Source: Acidimicrobiales bacterium
GTDB lineage: Bacteria > Actinomycetota > Acidimicrobiia > Acidimicrobiales > Poriferisodalaceae
Length of the DNA stretch: 64,000 nucleotides
Assembly: GCA_014239555.1 (NCBI GenBank)
Contig: JAAZYR010000010.1
Coordinates: 62,001-126,000 of the forward strand
Direction: 5' to 3'
This document shows, in pieces, positions 45,149 through 54,532 of the stretch; positions within the stretch are counted from its first letter, which is position 1; each line of letters starts with the position of its first letter. A model generated the notes under the pieces. That model had not been told where the DNA came from, did no database searches, and worked only from the letters and a program-made list of their open reading frames with translations. Position numbers and translations under genes: made by a program.

Positions 45149-46264
45149 ATGCGTATTGGCGTTCCCAGAGAAATAAAACAAGCTGAGCGGCGCGTCGGGT
45201 TGACGCCGGTATCAGTCCGAGAACTCACCGGTCGCGGTCACCAAGTTCTCCTAGAAACTGAAGCAGGTTCAGGTATTGGTGCTACCGATGACCATTACCG
45301 AGCGGCTGGCGCAACAGTCACAAACGATGTTGAGCAGGTGTGGGGTCTCGCCGACATGGTTGTCAAAGTTAAAGAGCCTCAATTGGTCGAACGAGCTCGC
45401 CTACGAGCAGACCAGATTTTGTTCACCTACCTCCACCTGGCCCCTGACCGCGATCAAACGCTCGACCTGATCGCCAGCCTGGCCAGTTGTATAGCGTACG
45501 AAACAGTCACTGATAGCACCGGCGGGTTGCCGTTACTCGCGCCAATGTCTCGGGTTGCCGGCCGTTTAGCTGTGCAGGCTGGGGCCTCAGCCTTAGAAAC
45601 TGTTCACGGTGGCGCTGGCATTCTCATCGGTGGAGTACCAGGAGTTCCTCCGGCGCGTGTCGTAATCATAGGAGGCGGAGTCGTCGGCGAGAACGCAGCT
45701 GAGATCGCGGTCGGCATGGGAGCAGATGTCTATGTACTCGACCTCGACCCAACGGTGCTCGACCATCTTGAGCAACGGTTTGGTGCGAGTATCACCACCA
45801 TCACCTCTAACCGGACCACCATCGAACAAGAAGTCCTGAAAGCTGATTTGGTAATCGGAGCGGTGCTTGTTGCCGGAGCCAAGGCGCCCAAACTGGTCAC
45901 TGCCCAAACAATTAGCCGAATGAAACCGGGATCAGTCGTTGTCGATGTAGCAATTGACCAGGGAGGATGTTTTGAAACATCAAGGCCTACCACCCACGCA
46001 CAACCGACTTTCGTAGTAGATGACGTCGTGCATTACTGCGTGGCGAATATGCCTGGGGTTGTGCCGCAAACGTCTACCCGCGCCCTCAACGATGCGACCC
46101 TCCCTCGGGTCGTGTTACTCGCAGATCAAGGACTTGACGCGTTGCGAACCGATTCGCACCTGCGACGGGGGCTGAACGTTCACAAGGGCATGGTTACCGA
46201 AGCCGAGGTAGCGGCTTCAGTTGGCGTGGACTACGTCACTGCTGAGGATGCGCTGGGGATCTGA
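45149..46264 (+). CDS. ald: Alanine dehydrogenase
   Basis: A 371-aa NAD-dependent enzyme that converts L-alanine to pyruvate and ammonia and back. It begins [20 protein letters not shown]. Conserved parts are MVVKVKEPQ (catalytic Lys75), FTYLHLAPD (His), the NAD-binding [46 protein letters not shown] and [28 protein letters not shown] 45149 has GAGG upstream. Paired divergently with an Lrp-type regulator. Confidence 0.95.
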   Translation: MRIGVPREIKQAERRVGLTPVSVRELTGRGHQVLLETEAGSGIGATDDHYRAAGATVTNDVEQVWGLADMVVKVKEPQLVERARLRADQILFTYLHLAPDRDQTLDLIASLASCIAYETVTDSTGGLPLLAPMSRVAGRLAVQAGASALETVHGGAGILIGGVPGVPPARVVIIGGGVVGENAAEIAVGMGADVYVLDLDPTVLDHLEQRFGASITTITSNRTTIEQEVLKADLVIGAVLVAGAKAPKLVTAQTISRMKPGSVVVDVAIDQGGCFETSRPTTHAQPTFVVDDVVHYCVANMPGVVPQTSTRALNDATLPRVVLLADQGLDALRTDSHLRRGLNVHKGMVTEAEVAASVGVDYVTAEDALGI

Positions 46265-46290
46265 ACTTGTTTCTGTTGAAGGTTCGGTGT

Positions 46291-46863
46291 TCACCCCCGC
46301 CCCATGGTGAAGAACTCGTCGTTGGGTCGCATCGAAGCCAAGTGCGCTAAACGGTTCGACATCGCGAAAAGCCCGGTTATCGCGCCGATATCCCAAATGT
46401 CATCATCGCTGAACCCGTGAGCGCGCAAGGATTCTTGGTCAGCGGCGTCAACAGCTTCGGGCGTTCGAGCCAATTTGACAGCGAAGGCGATCATCGCGGT
46501 TTGCTTGCTTTCAAGGTCCGCTTTCAACGGATCAACGGCTAACTGATCCGCAATCAGAGGATTCTTAGCCCTGATGCGAAGAATTGCTCCGTGAGCCACG
46601 ACGCAATACATGCAACTGTTCGCACCACTGGTAGCGACGACAATCATTTCCCGTTCTGCCTTGGAGAGACCACTGTCCCGTTCCATCAAAGCATCGTGAT
46701 ACGCCATGAAGGCACGCAACTCATCGGGACGGTGACTCAACGCCAAGAAGACATTAGGAATGAAACCCGTCTTTTCTTGAATCCCGATCATCATTGACCG
46801 CAAATCTTCGGGAACGTCATCCAACGCTGGAATTGGGAAGGTCGAAATGGGTGCTTCGCTCAT
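46291..46863 (-). CDS. AhpD/carboxymuconolactone decarboxylase-like peroxidase-related protein
   Basis: A 190-aa alpha-helical protein of the uncharacterised peroxidase-related (AhpD-like) group. The active CxxC with following His is SCMYCVVAHG (near 79-88), preceded by LSKAEREMIVVATSG. The family reduces disulfides or peroxides through the CxxC pair. Here both residues are cysteines (TGC/TGT), unlike the two selenoproteins in the window. ATG 46863 is the probable start; TTG 46881 lies upstream. Convergent with ald. Confidence 0.85.
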   Translation of the reverse strand: MSEAPISTFPIPALDDVPEDLRSMMIGIQEKTGFIPNVFLALSHRPDELRAFMAYHDALMERDSGLSKAEREMIVVATSGANSCMYCVVAHGAILRIRAKNPLIADQLAVDPLKADLESKQTAMIAFAVKLARTPEAVDAADQESLRAHGFSDDDIWDIGAITGLFAMSNRLAHLASMRPNDEFFTMGRG

Positions 46864-46897
46864 GGTCGCAGCATTGCACAACTGGACCGGCTAATAA

Positions 46898-47674
46898 CTA
46901 CAAGTAGCCGCGTTTACGACCGCCATAGGTGGCCCATTGACCAGTCCCTGCAGTTACTCCGCCGTCAACGGGAATCGCGGCGCCTGTAACAAACGATGAT
47001 TGGGTTGATGTGAGAAACGCAATCACTGCGGCTACCTCTTCTGGTTCACCGAAACGGCCCAAGGGCAGACGTGCCTCCATAGCGTCCCCCATGTCGGTGC
47101 CACGCGTGTCCTTAGTAAGTGCGGTGTGAATTGGTCCGGGGCACACCGCGTTTACACGAATGTTGAGGTGCCCGAGATCAAGGGCCGCTGCTCTAGCAAG
47201 GTTCACCACAGCGCCCTTTGATGCGTTGTAAGCCCAAAGGCCGCTGTCGCCGCGAAGTCCAGACACCGAACCGGTCACAACAATGGAGCCCCCGGCTGCA
47301 GCCATCGCTGCGACCGCAGACTTCAATCCGAGCACTACACCGCGCACGTTGACGTCCATTACTCGGTCATAGTCCGCCATCGAGCCTCGAACAATGTCGC
47401 CTTGGGCTACCACTCCTGCATTGAGAACAGCGGCGTTTAGACCCCCGTAGTTTTGAACTGCTAAAGCAACCATCTTCTCGTTGATGTTCGGATCGGTTAC
47501 ATCGCCAGCGAGTGGCGTCACGGAATCAAATTCTTTGGTCCACTCCAGCGAGCTTTCTGTGACGTCAACCGCCACCACATTTGCGCCATCATTTGCCAAG
47601 CGGTTGACCGTTGCTTTTCCAATGCCCGAGCCTGCGCCCGTAACAACGATCGCGTTCCCTTCGTTGTCGCTCAT
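46898..47674 (-). CDS. Short-chain dehydrogenase/reductase
   Basis: A 258-aa SDR: VTGAGSGIGKATV, Asp at the end of the second strand (VVAVDVTES, an NAD-type pattern), NAGVVAQ, VTGSVSGLRGD (Ser), YNASKGAV and an end of FVTGAAIPVDGGVTAG. It carries a C-terminal tail WATYGGRKRGYL. GGGAGGGG precedes ATG 47674. The stretch before it is shared with the divergent DUF35 gene. Substrate unknown. Confidence 0.88.
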   Translation of the reverse strand: MSDNEGNAIVVTGAGSGIGKATVNRLANDGANVVAVDVTESSLEWTKEFDSVTPLAGDVTDPNINEKMVALAVQNYGGLNAAVLNAGVVAQGDIVRGSMADYDRVMDVNVRGVVLGLKSAVAAMAAAGGSIVVTGSVSGLRGDSGLWAYNASKGAVVNLARAAALDLGHLNIRVNAVCPGPIHTALTKDTRGTDMGDAMEARLPLGRFGEPEEVAAVIAFLTSTQSSFVTGAAIPVDGGVTAGTGQWATYGGRKRGYL

Positions 47675-47802
47675 TTCGCCCCTCCCACAGGTGAATTTTA
47701 GAGACCCAAGATTTGCACCGTATCCCCACCGACGCGTCCATGGGGGCAAACTCCGTCGCAACGTCAAGCGAAATGACGTCACGTCAGGCTAAAACTTTAG
47801 AT

Positions 47803-48216
47803 ATGCCTCACCCTCTCATCCCTGTGCCCACACCCGAAACTCAGCCGTTTTGGGACGGATGCAACCAAGGGATACTGCGTATCAACCGTTGCAATGCCTG
47901 CAACGACGCATATTTTCCCCCGTCGCCCATTTGCTCGCATTGCTCTTCAACCGATGTCGAGTTCTTCGACGCGAGCGGCGAAGCGACCTTGTACAGCTAC
48001 ACCATCCAGCAAAAGCCCCCTGATCTGTGGGGTACCCAAGGACCACGTTCGGTCGCTTTAGTGAAACTGTTAGAAGGCCCAATGCTCACCTCCTCAATCA
48101 TCAATTGCGAACAAACCCCCGAAACCCTTCGCCTCGACATGCCTTTACAGGCGACATTTACGAGCTTTGGTGAAACCACCGTTCTTTGTTTCGAACCAAC
48201 CGAGGAACAACAATGA
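47803..48216 (+). CDS. DUF35 OB-fold/zinc-ribbon acyl-CoA-associated protein
   Basis: A 137-aa protein with an N-terminal rubredoxin-like zinc ribbon (RCNACNDAYFPPSPICSHC, about 29-47) followed by an OB-fold (DASGEATLYSYTIQQ, DMPLQATFTSFGE). DUF35 proteins bind acyl-CoA and partner with SCP-x-type thiolases. The next gene is exactly such a thiolase, and the two overlap by ATGA at 48213-48216, which supports a stoichiometric complex. Confidence 0.85.
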   Translation: MPHPLIPVPTPETQPFWDGCNQGILRINRCNACNDAYFPPSPICSHCSSTDVEFFDASGEATLYSYTIQQKPPDLWGTQGPRSVALVKLLEGPMLTSSIINCEQTPETLRLDMPLQATFTSFGETTVLCFEPTEEQQ

Positions 48217-49370
48217 TTCCGCCAGGTGCAACCGCGATCGTCGGCGCAGCCGAGTCGACCGAAATAGGAACCGTTCCCGACGTGTCATCGGCCGGATTAG
48301 CGATTGATGCCGCCGCGAACGCAATGCGAGACGCCGGAATAACAGCGGCCGACATCGATGGCTTCACATGTGGCTATTTCCCCGTCGCAGATATGAGCCG
48401 ACAACTAGGAATATTTCCCTCGTGGGCTGACAACACCGTCGTTGGGGGCTGCTCCTGGATGTTCCAACTTCGAAACGCAATTGCTGCGATCCACGCCGGC
48501 TATTGCAGCACTGTCCTCATTGTTTACGGAGAATCAGGCAAGTCAACTCGCCGCCTAGGGCAAAGCGGGGACGCGGGGCAGCGAGGCGGAATCGGACAAC
48601 AATTCGACATGCTCCACGGCGGGGGCCAAGCCGCAGCAACCTTCACACTTCCGGTTCTTCGCTATCAACACGAATACGGTCTCAGCGACGAGGGTCTAGC
48701 GGCCGGTGCCGTTAGTCAACGTGCCTGGGCAGTCGACGTGCCACGAGCAACCTTGCGTGAACCCACCTCCGTGGATGAAGTTCTCGATTCGCCGATGGTT
48801 GCCTGGCCTATCCGCCGCGCGATGTGTTGTCTGGTGTCTGATGCAGGCGGAGCGTTGATCGTCACATCGGCCGACAGGGCCGCCGACTACCCAAAACCGC
48901 CTGTGTATGTTCTAGGCACTGGAGGAGCTTTAGAAGGCGGCCCCATGAGCCCAGCGGGAGTTCGCGAACCTTTGCGTCCAGAGTTCATTCGGACCAGTGG
49001 CGACGCCGCGTTCGCTAGCTCAGGTATCACCCACTCCGATGTTGACCATCTCATGATTTACGACGCGTTCATCCATACGCCCATTTTCGGTCTTGAAGGA
49101 CTCGGTTTCGTCGACTACGGCGAAGGTGGTCACTTCATAGCCGAGGGGCACACCGCACCAGGTGGGAAGTTGCCTATGAACACCAGCGGTGGCGGGCTCA
49201 GCTACGCCCACACAGGTGCTTATGGGATGTTGTGCATGCTTGAGTCGATCAGGCAAGTCCGAGGCGAAGCAGCGAACCAGGTTCCCGACGTCGACGTGGC
49301 TCTCTGCCACGGATGGGGAGGGTATTGGTCAGCGTGCGCAACCCTCGTTTTCGGAGCTAACGCTCCCTGA
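48213..49370 (+). CDS. SCP-x/thiolase-like acetyl-CoA acyltransferase
   Basis: A 385-aa thiolase-superfamily protein of the lipid-transfer type: GAAESTEIGTVPDVSS at the start, GYCSTVLIVYGESGK, MVAWPIRRAMCCLVSDAGGALIVTS, HLMIYDAFIH, and the C-terminal MNTSGGGLSYAHTGAYGM and CHGWGGYWSACATLV. It pairs with the DUF35 protein (ATGA overlap). These complexes cleave or condense acyl-CoAs in steroid-like or branched-chain catabolism. Substrate unknown. The usual active-site Cys of true thiolases is not obvious here, so it may work only with its partner. Confidence 0.85.
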   Translation: MIPPGATAIVGAAESTEIGTVPDVSSAGLAIDAAANAMRDAGITAADIDGFTCGYFPVADMSRQLGIFPSWADNTVVGGCSWMFQLRNAIAAIHAGYCSTVLIVYGESGKSTRRLGQSGDAGQRGGIGQQFDMLHGGGQAAATFTLPVLRYQHEYGLSDEGLAAGAVSQRAWAVDVPRATLREPTSVDEVLDSPMVAWPIRRAMCCLVSDAGGALIVTSADRAADYPKPPVYVLGTGGALEGGPMSPAGVREPLRPEFIRTSGDAAFASSGITHSDVDHLMIYDAFIHTPIFGLEGLGFVDYGEGGHFIAEGHTAPGGKLPMNTSGGGLSYAHTGAYGMLCMLESIRQVRGEAANQVPDVDVALCHGWGGYWSACATLVFGANAP

Positions 49371-49381
49371 CCCGAAATGGG

Positions 49382-50632
49382 TCACGGTACGAGAGGGGCG
49401 TTGTCCTTCCACCGGTCGATACCTCCGCCCTCAACGACATCAACGATGCGCTTCACCGTTGCGTCAACGTCAGCGAACCCGATGTACAGGGGAGCGAAGC
49501 CAAACCTCAGAAGATCCGGCGGGCGAAAATCAGGGATGACGGATTGCTCATTAATTAGAGCAAGACCGATCGCCTGTGCCTGAGCCTGAATCACAGCGAT
49601 ATGTGATCCACGCGACGCGGGATCACGTGGAGTGGCAATCTCAAAACTGAACTTGGCTAAGTGTTTGTCGCACAGGTCGATAAAGCGTTCGGTCAGCCTC
49701 ACTGATTTTTTGTAGACGTTGTCCATACCTGCCTCAAGTAGCAACTCGATTCCCGGTTGGACAAGAGCAGCGGAAACGACGTGAGGTGTACCCGTCAAGA
49801 AACGTTGGATCCCTTCAGCAGGAGGACTCTGGTAATCAAAATCGAACGGCTTTTTGCTACCGAACCAACCCGATATTGGGTTACTGAGCGCACTTTGTTG
49901 TGAAGAAACGTAGATGAACGCAGGGGCCCCTGGCCCTCCGTTGAGGTACTTGTACGTGCAACCCACCGCAACATCAACACCCTCGACTGCGACATCAATA
50001 GGAATCGCTCCCACTGAGTGCGAAAAATCCCACACAACCAAAGCGCCCGCCTGTTCAGCTGCCCGATTCACGGCCTTGAGATTCCAACGCCGCCCCGACC
50101 GGTAAGCCACATGGCTGAGTGAAACAACAGCCGTCGACTCATCTATCGCATCAAGCAAAGCTCCCGTAGGGTCTGTCGCCGCTGAAGTCTCTACGATTTC
50201 GACGGTTTGATCTGAACCTGCGCTGCGGCATGCGGAACGCAGTATCTGAATATCGGACGGAAAGTTCTCATCATCAGTGACCACTTTTCGTCGTGAAGAC
50301 CGTTCCCGCAAAGCAGCAACAACGGCTTTGTACAAACACACGGAGGTGTTCTCGGCGAGGGTGACTTCTCCAGGTTGGGCCCCCAATAACTCGCCGATGA
50401 GATCACCAACGCCTTCAGCTATGTCCAACCAACCTTCGTTCCAACCCCGGATAAGGCGTTCACCCCATTCCTGATCAACTACGCGAGCCAGAACATCAGC
50501 GGCTGCCCGAGGTTGTCGCCCAAGGGAATTTCCGTCTAAATAGATGAGTTCGGGTTCGTTCGAGTTGTGAACGAAACGGTCACGAAACCCCGACAAAGGG
50601 TCCCGAGCATCAAGTTCGCTAGCAGAAATCAC
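49382..50632 (-). CDS. kynU: Kynureninase
   Basis: A PLP enzyme of about 416 aa that cleaves kynurenine to anthranilate and alanine. It shows IYLDGNSLGRQP, EWGERLIRGWNEGW, DWDFSHS-type VVWDFSHSVGAIPID (Asp contacting PLP), TYKYLNGGPGAPAF with the Schiff-base Lys, and GWFGSKKPFDFD. The frame extends to TTG 50722, but GTG 50632 gives the usual length and N-terminus; no clear ribosome site decides this. No other tryptophan-degradation gene is nearby, so kynurenine may be taken up or come from elsewhere in the genome. Alanine made here could feed the nearby alanine dehydrogenase. Confidence 0.9.
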   Translation of the reverse strand: MISASELDARDPLSGFRDRFVHNSNEPELIYLDGNSLGRQPRAAADVLARVVDQEWGERLIRGWNEGWLDIAEGVGDLIGELLGAQPGEVTLAENTSVCLYKAVVAALRERSSRRKVVTDDENFPSDIQILRSACRSAGSDQTVEIVETSAATDPTGALLDAIDESTAVVSLSHVAYRSGRRWNLKAVNRAAEQAGALVVWDFSHSVGAIPIDVAVEGVDVAVGCTYKYLNGGPGAPAFIYVSSQQSALSNPISGWFGSKKPFDFDYQSPPAEGIQRFLTGTPHVVSAALVQPGIELLLEAGMDNVYKKSVRLTERFIDLCDKHLAKFSFEIATPRDPASRGSHIAVIQAQAQAIGLALINEQSVIPDFRPPDLLRFGFAPLYIGFADVDATVKRIVDVVEGGGIDRWKDNAPLVP

Positions 50633-50726
50633 ATAGTGATCGTCACATCCCGAACCCCAACGGTCAATCCGGCACTGATATTTCGTGCCCCTCAGTGTGT
50701 GTTTCGACCAACCGTCGTTCAACGCG

Positions 50727-52493
50727 TCATTCGGCTGCGGTTTGGCTGATCACCACTGGCACCCAACCCACCTCAGCTCCCGTTGGGGGTGTAACGATCA
50801 CTTCGGTTTGAATCCTCGCTAGATGCCCCTCACTCGGTGGCATCATGAATATCGCGTTAGGACCCCAATGGCGGTGAATTTGTTCCACCAAAGACTGCAA
50901 CGTCAACTTTTGCGCATCATCTAAGCCAAGAGCCACCACAGCGGGCTGTTCAACGAACCGATACCAGGTGTAACGAACAACAGACCCATCGTTTAGCAGT
51001 GCTTGTTGCACTCGCGGAGTGGGCCCATCTGCAAGTGGGGGAGCGTACCCCGACCGTCGAATAGCGCCGGGGAACACAAGATCTGTGGAAGTCATCTCGG
51101 AGGGTGAATCAGAACGATCGACAGCCAGCCATTCACTGCCCTGGCGACGGAAATAAGAGGGGAAAACCCCTGGCTGCTCCAACCACTGCAATCCCCACGC
51201 CCATCCCTCTTTGTCGGCGGTATCCCAATCATCTAATTGAACGAATTTCTCTAACCCGACGACCGGCAATTCCCCATGCTGAAGTTCCCAACGATGCGTC
51301 TGCAAGGGAGCATGAACGGATGCAGAATAATCAAAAGCAATAGGTAACGGTGCTCCGCTGACAGCTGCAACGACTTGGTCGTAAACCGCGTCGCGACCGT
51401 AAAAAGTCACGTCTTGGTGAAAGACGGTGCGCCCTTCAGAATCGACAGGAAACCGAAGTTCAGGGATACGGCTCCAGTCGCTACCCTCAACAACGGCGCT
51501 CAAACTAGGGGTGTTCAGATGACTAGCGAACAACCTGTACTGAGTGTCTATTTCCCGGTGGTCCAGGCCGCGAAGATGAGCGGGAGGGTGATCAATAGTG
51601 ACCCTGCTCCAGGCCTCAGGAGCCCAATAAGCCACAGGTCCCCGGAAATTTGCTGCCTCGAGGAAAAGAGTCCAACTTTTATCTCCCACCTCTACACCAT
51701 TTCGCTCATAACGCTGCGAAAGCGGAAGCGCCATCCAGGCCGTACCCAGTAACTCTCCGTCAGTCGCTTCGAAAGTGATCCCATCTGGAGGCACAAGGAC
51801 TCGATTCGATAATTGAATGAGTCCCGGAATTACTTCGTTATCGCTTCTCCAAACCCACCCGGGGTTCGAAGTGTTGGTGGTGTAACAGTCCGTGTTACCG
51901 CCCATTTGAAATTTAGGTTGGTTCGATGGGAATCGGGTCTGAGGCCAATACCCGACCGTTCCGTCGATCGCCTGAAACACTTCCCGATATGAAGGACCGT
52001 GACGGCTGAGTGACGCTCGGGCACTGGTTCCCTCAGGGCAAAGAGTTTGTGAGTATCGCCAATTATCAGGGATGAGCGAGGTGCCGTTCGCGCTGAGCAC
52101 CTCAGCAGGTGGCCTGCCGTTGAAGTGACCCCAGATTCCGCTGTAGTAGCTGAGCCCCCACCCATAATCACCATTCGGACCAAACGCAGTGGCTCGAATC
52201 TGACCATGGAGACCCAATAGCGAGTCGTCAATGCCATCGGGTAGATCGACAACTTCAGGTGACTCGTCGGGTCGCGTTGAAGCCGGACCTATCAGTGGGG
52301 CGGTACGAGGAGCCGCAGTGTTAGAAGGAGCCGCAGCGGTGGTCTTTTCGGCGATAACGGACAGCTGGCGTTCGACGGTGGTAGTTGTCGCAAAAGAGGG
52401 ATGGCGGGACGAAGCGTCCTCGGTTCTCGCCGCTGTGGGTGTGCATCCAACGGTGGCAAGTACCAACGCGAGAATGAGACGATGCCGAGCCAT
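50727..52493 (-). CDS. Large secreted lipoprotein of unknown function
   Basis: A 588-aa exported protein. A signal peptide MARHRLILALVLATVGC with lipobox ATVGC (Cys17) is followed by a Thr/Ser/Ala-rich linker to about 80. The rest is a soluble domain rich in Trp, Tyr and Pro with several conserved-looking stretches (GDYGWGLSYYSGIWGHFNG, FHQDVTFYGRDAVYDQVVAAV). It has no motif I recognise. ATG 52493 has GGAT upstream. It lies just upstream of kynU on the same strand (95 bp to GTG 50632), but a shared role is not evident. Confidence 0.75.
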   Translation of the reverse strand: MARHRLILALVLATVGCTPTAARTEDASSRHPSFATTTTVERQLSVIAEKTTAAAPSNTAAPRTAPLIGPASTRPDESPEVVDLPDGIDDSLLGLHGQIRATAFGPNGDYGWGLSYYSGIWGHFNGRPPAEVLSANGTSLIPDNWRYSQTLCPEGTSARASLSRHGPSYREVFQAIDGTVGYWPQTRFPSNQPKFQMGGNTDCYTTNTSNPGWVWRSDNEVIPGLIQLSNRVLVPPDGITFEATDGELLGTAWMALPLSQRYERNGVEVGDKSWTLFLEAANFRGPVAYWAPEAWSRVTIDHPPAHLRGLDHREIDTQYRLFASHLNTPSLSAVVEGSDWSRIPELRFPVDSEGRTVFHQDVTFYGRDAVYDQVVAAVSGAPLPIAFDYSASVHAPLQTHRWELQHGELPVVGLEKFVQLDDWDTADKEGWAWGLQWLEQPGVFPSYFRRQGSEWLAVDRSDSPSEMTSTDLVFPGAIRRSGYAPPLADGPTPRVQQALLNDGSVVRYTWYRFVEQPAVVALGLDDAQKLTLQSLVEQIHRHWGPNAIFMMPPSEGHLARIQTEVIVTPPTGAEVGWVPVVISQTAAE

Positions 52494-52615
52494 TAATCCA
52501 TCATTGTCGGTTCGAAATGGTGCGTAATGCCAATACCTGCCGGATCGGCTCCCAAAATTTGGAGCTGACCCGGTTCACAAACCAGGCCACTGCAAGAAAA
52601 AAGATATGAAAGTAC

Positions 52616-52810
52616 TTAAGCGACCGCGTATCCCATATCGGCGCCACAGCACATCGGTGATTTGATCTTGCCGTGGTCATTAGGGCATTTAGAAACTTGG
52701 ACCGAAGATCCATCGTCTTTAGTGATGCTGTCGTTCACCAACGGCTCGTTGCATTCTCCGCACGTCGCGTTCACCGACATGCCACATGAGGCACAAGAGT
52801 AAGTGGCCAT
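52616..52810 (-). CDS. Small zinc-ribbon protein
   Basis: A 64-aa protein with Cys-x2-Cys pairs: SCASCG (6-9), TCGECNE (17-20), a single Cys in VSKCPNDHG and a late MCCGADMG. It probably binds one or two zinc ions through two ribbons; the ends CGADMGYAVA are typical of metal-binding proteins found in actinobacteria. AAGGAG lies 5 nt before ATG 52810. Function unknown. Confidence 0.78.
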   Translation of the reverse strand: MATYSCASCGMSVNATCGECNEPLVNDSITKDDGSSVQVSKCPNDHGKIKSPMCCGADMGYAVA

Positions 52811-52994
52811 GGTTTCTCCTTATTTCCAGGTCTAGAACCACAAGACTAGGGCAGGAATGGCTAACTGCGAAGTGAATCGAAAGTTCGCTGTTCACATCTA
52901 GTAGGAGCGTTCGTGTTGAGCCCCGGTGCGGAGAATCAACAGGCGGTAATGGACCAGCCACATTCGACATTGCCGAACGGTGCGTTTGGATCAG

Positions 52995-53609
52995 TTACAT
53001 AGGCTGCGGGAAATCGGACACTCTCTCGGTCTCCTCCAGGAGCTTGCTTTTGGGCAACGGCACCGCATAACTCAGTGCAGCGTTGATGTCATGACCCCAA
53101 ACCTCGCGGGGCAGGTCATACAACACCTCAACGCCGTACCCGTTGGGGTCGTTGATGTAGAGGCTGTGAGTCATTCCGTGGTCCATTCTCAGGTTCAGCT
53201 TCACATCCTGGTCACGCAAGAACTCCACCTGCTCAAGCCATGACTCCTGGTCGGGGTAGGTGATGGCGATGTGATTAATGGCGCCGACACCGGTCATCAT
53301 GCTCCACGGCGCGGGATCAGGGAGGCCTGCACGTTCCACTAGTGCGATGTCGTGATGGCTCAACTCGTCGTCACTCTTGCCGCTGTAGAAACGCATTCGC
53401 ATGGGCGGCTCGTCGCCATTGGGGTTGAAGAGCTCGCCGACCTGTTCGAACCCGAGGAGGTCGGACCAGAAATGGTGGGACTCCTCCATATCGTGCACGT
53501 TCAAGACCAAATGATTGACCCCCACTGGGGCGACCGGGCCGGTTCGTTTGACCTTCTGGACGTCATCGCTAGTCGCATCTTTTCTGTGTGACCCATTCTC
53601 TGTAGCCAA
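52995..53609 (-). CDS. VOC-family (extradiol dioxygenase-like) protein
   Basis: A 204-aa glyoxalase/extradiol-dioxygenase-fold protein with two beta-alpha-beta3 modules: VNHLVLNVHDMEESHHFWSDLLGFEQVG (first His ligand, 33), then INHIAITYPDQESWL (second His) and SLYINDPNGYGVEVLYDLP with the Glu ligand. The ligands His, His and Glu are consistent with a divalent metal. It may be a dioxygenase, isomerase or glyoxalase-like enzyme; ring-cleaving neighbours are lacking. It starts at ATG 53609, divergent from the RraA gene. Confidence 0.85.
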   Translation of the reverse strand: MATENGSHRKDATSDDVQKVKRTGPVAPVGVNHLVLNVHDMEESHHFWSDLLGFEQVGELFNPNGDEPPMRMRFYSGKSDDELSHHDIALVERAGLPDPAPWSMMTGVGAINHIAITYPDQESWLEQVEFLRDQDVKLNLRMDHGMTHSLYINDPNGYGVEVLYDLPREVWGHDINAALSYAVPLPKSKLLEETERVSDFPQPM

Positions 53610-53788
53610 GATGCCTCCCTTGCTGACTACTCAGGAATCTATCCGAGTGTTTGTTGTGCAGCTGAAATCTGGGTGTTGTCAGCGCTGCTCGCCTCGACTG
53701 TCTAGGGTGCATCTTGCGAGCTGGAATGCACGAGTACCAGGCTTAAAACAATTGACTCTGGTCGATTTTGGACACTGAGAGACGCATC

Positions 53789-54532
53789 ATGACAACACAG
53801 CCCATCGTTGAATTAACAGAGGAGCTGAAGCAGAAACTGACATCCGTCTCGACGGCTACCATCACGAGCCAGCTTCAGAGGCTTGGATACCAAAATTGCT
53901 TTTTGAGCGGGCTGCGCCCCCTAGCTGAAAACCAGTCAATGGTTGGTTACGCCCATACCCTGCGGTACCTCCCGGCGCGTCCTGATATCGCTGATTTAAT
54001 GGGATTTAATGCCCAGAAAGAAGCAGCGGAGGCGATCGAGCCCGGAGAGGTGCTCATCATCGAGGCACGCGGCGAGAGCGATGCGGGAACAATCGGGGAT
54101 ATTTATGCCTTGCGTGCTCAGTACCGGGGCTGCGTCGGAGTTATCACCGACGGCGCTCTGCGCGACACGCCGGCCATCAAGGCTCTCGGCATGCCGGTCT
54201 ACCACCAGGCATCGCATGCCGCTGTTCTCAGTCGACTGCACTCACCGCTCGATCATCAGGTGCCCATAGCGTGCGCTGGGGTGGCAGTCATGCCTGGCGA
54301 TGTCATCGTGGGCGACGGAGAAGGCGCCGTGGTGATTCCCGCAGCGTTGGTCGAGGAGATAGCGGAAGCATCGGTGGCAATGGAGATCCGCGAAGAGTTC
54401 GCCATCGAGCGTGTTCGCGCCGGCGGTTCAACCCGTGATTACTTCCCCCTCCACAAGGACAAGCGCCCCGAGTACGACGCGTGGCTTGAAGAACGCGAAA
54501 CATCGCAGAATGGGCCAGCCAGTAATGGTTGA
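53789..54532 (+). CDS. RraA-family (HMG aldolase/oxaloacetate decarboxylase-type) protein
   Basis: A 247-aa RraA-fold protein. It shows STATITSQLQRLG at the N-terminus, GEVLIIEARGESDAGTIGDIYALRAQYRGCVGVITDGALRDTPAIK with the G-x-x-x-D-G-x-x-R-D metal and substrate motif, and PGDVIVGDGEGAVVIPA. The family is mostly HMG/CHMG aldolase or oxaloacetate decarboxylase rather than the RNase E regulator. It is followed by a RidA protein whose start overlaps its last codons by 8 bp. Confidence 0.87.
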   Translation: MTTQPIVELTEELKQKLTSVSTATITSQLQRLGYQNCFLSGLRPLAENQSMVGYAHTLRYLPARPDIADLMGFNAQKEAAEAIEPGEVLIIEARGESDAGTIGDIYALRAQYRGCVGVITDGALRDTPAIKALGMPVYHQASHAAVLSRLHSPLDHQVPIACAGVAVMPGDVIVGDGEGAVVIPAALVEEIAEASVAMEIREEFAIERVRAGGSTRDYFPLHKDKRPEYDAWLEERETSQNGPASNG

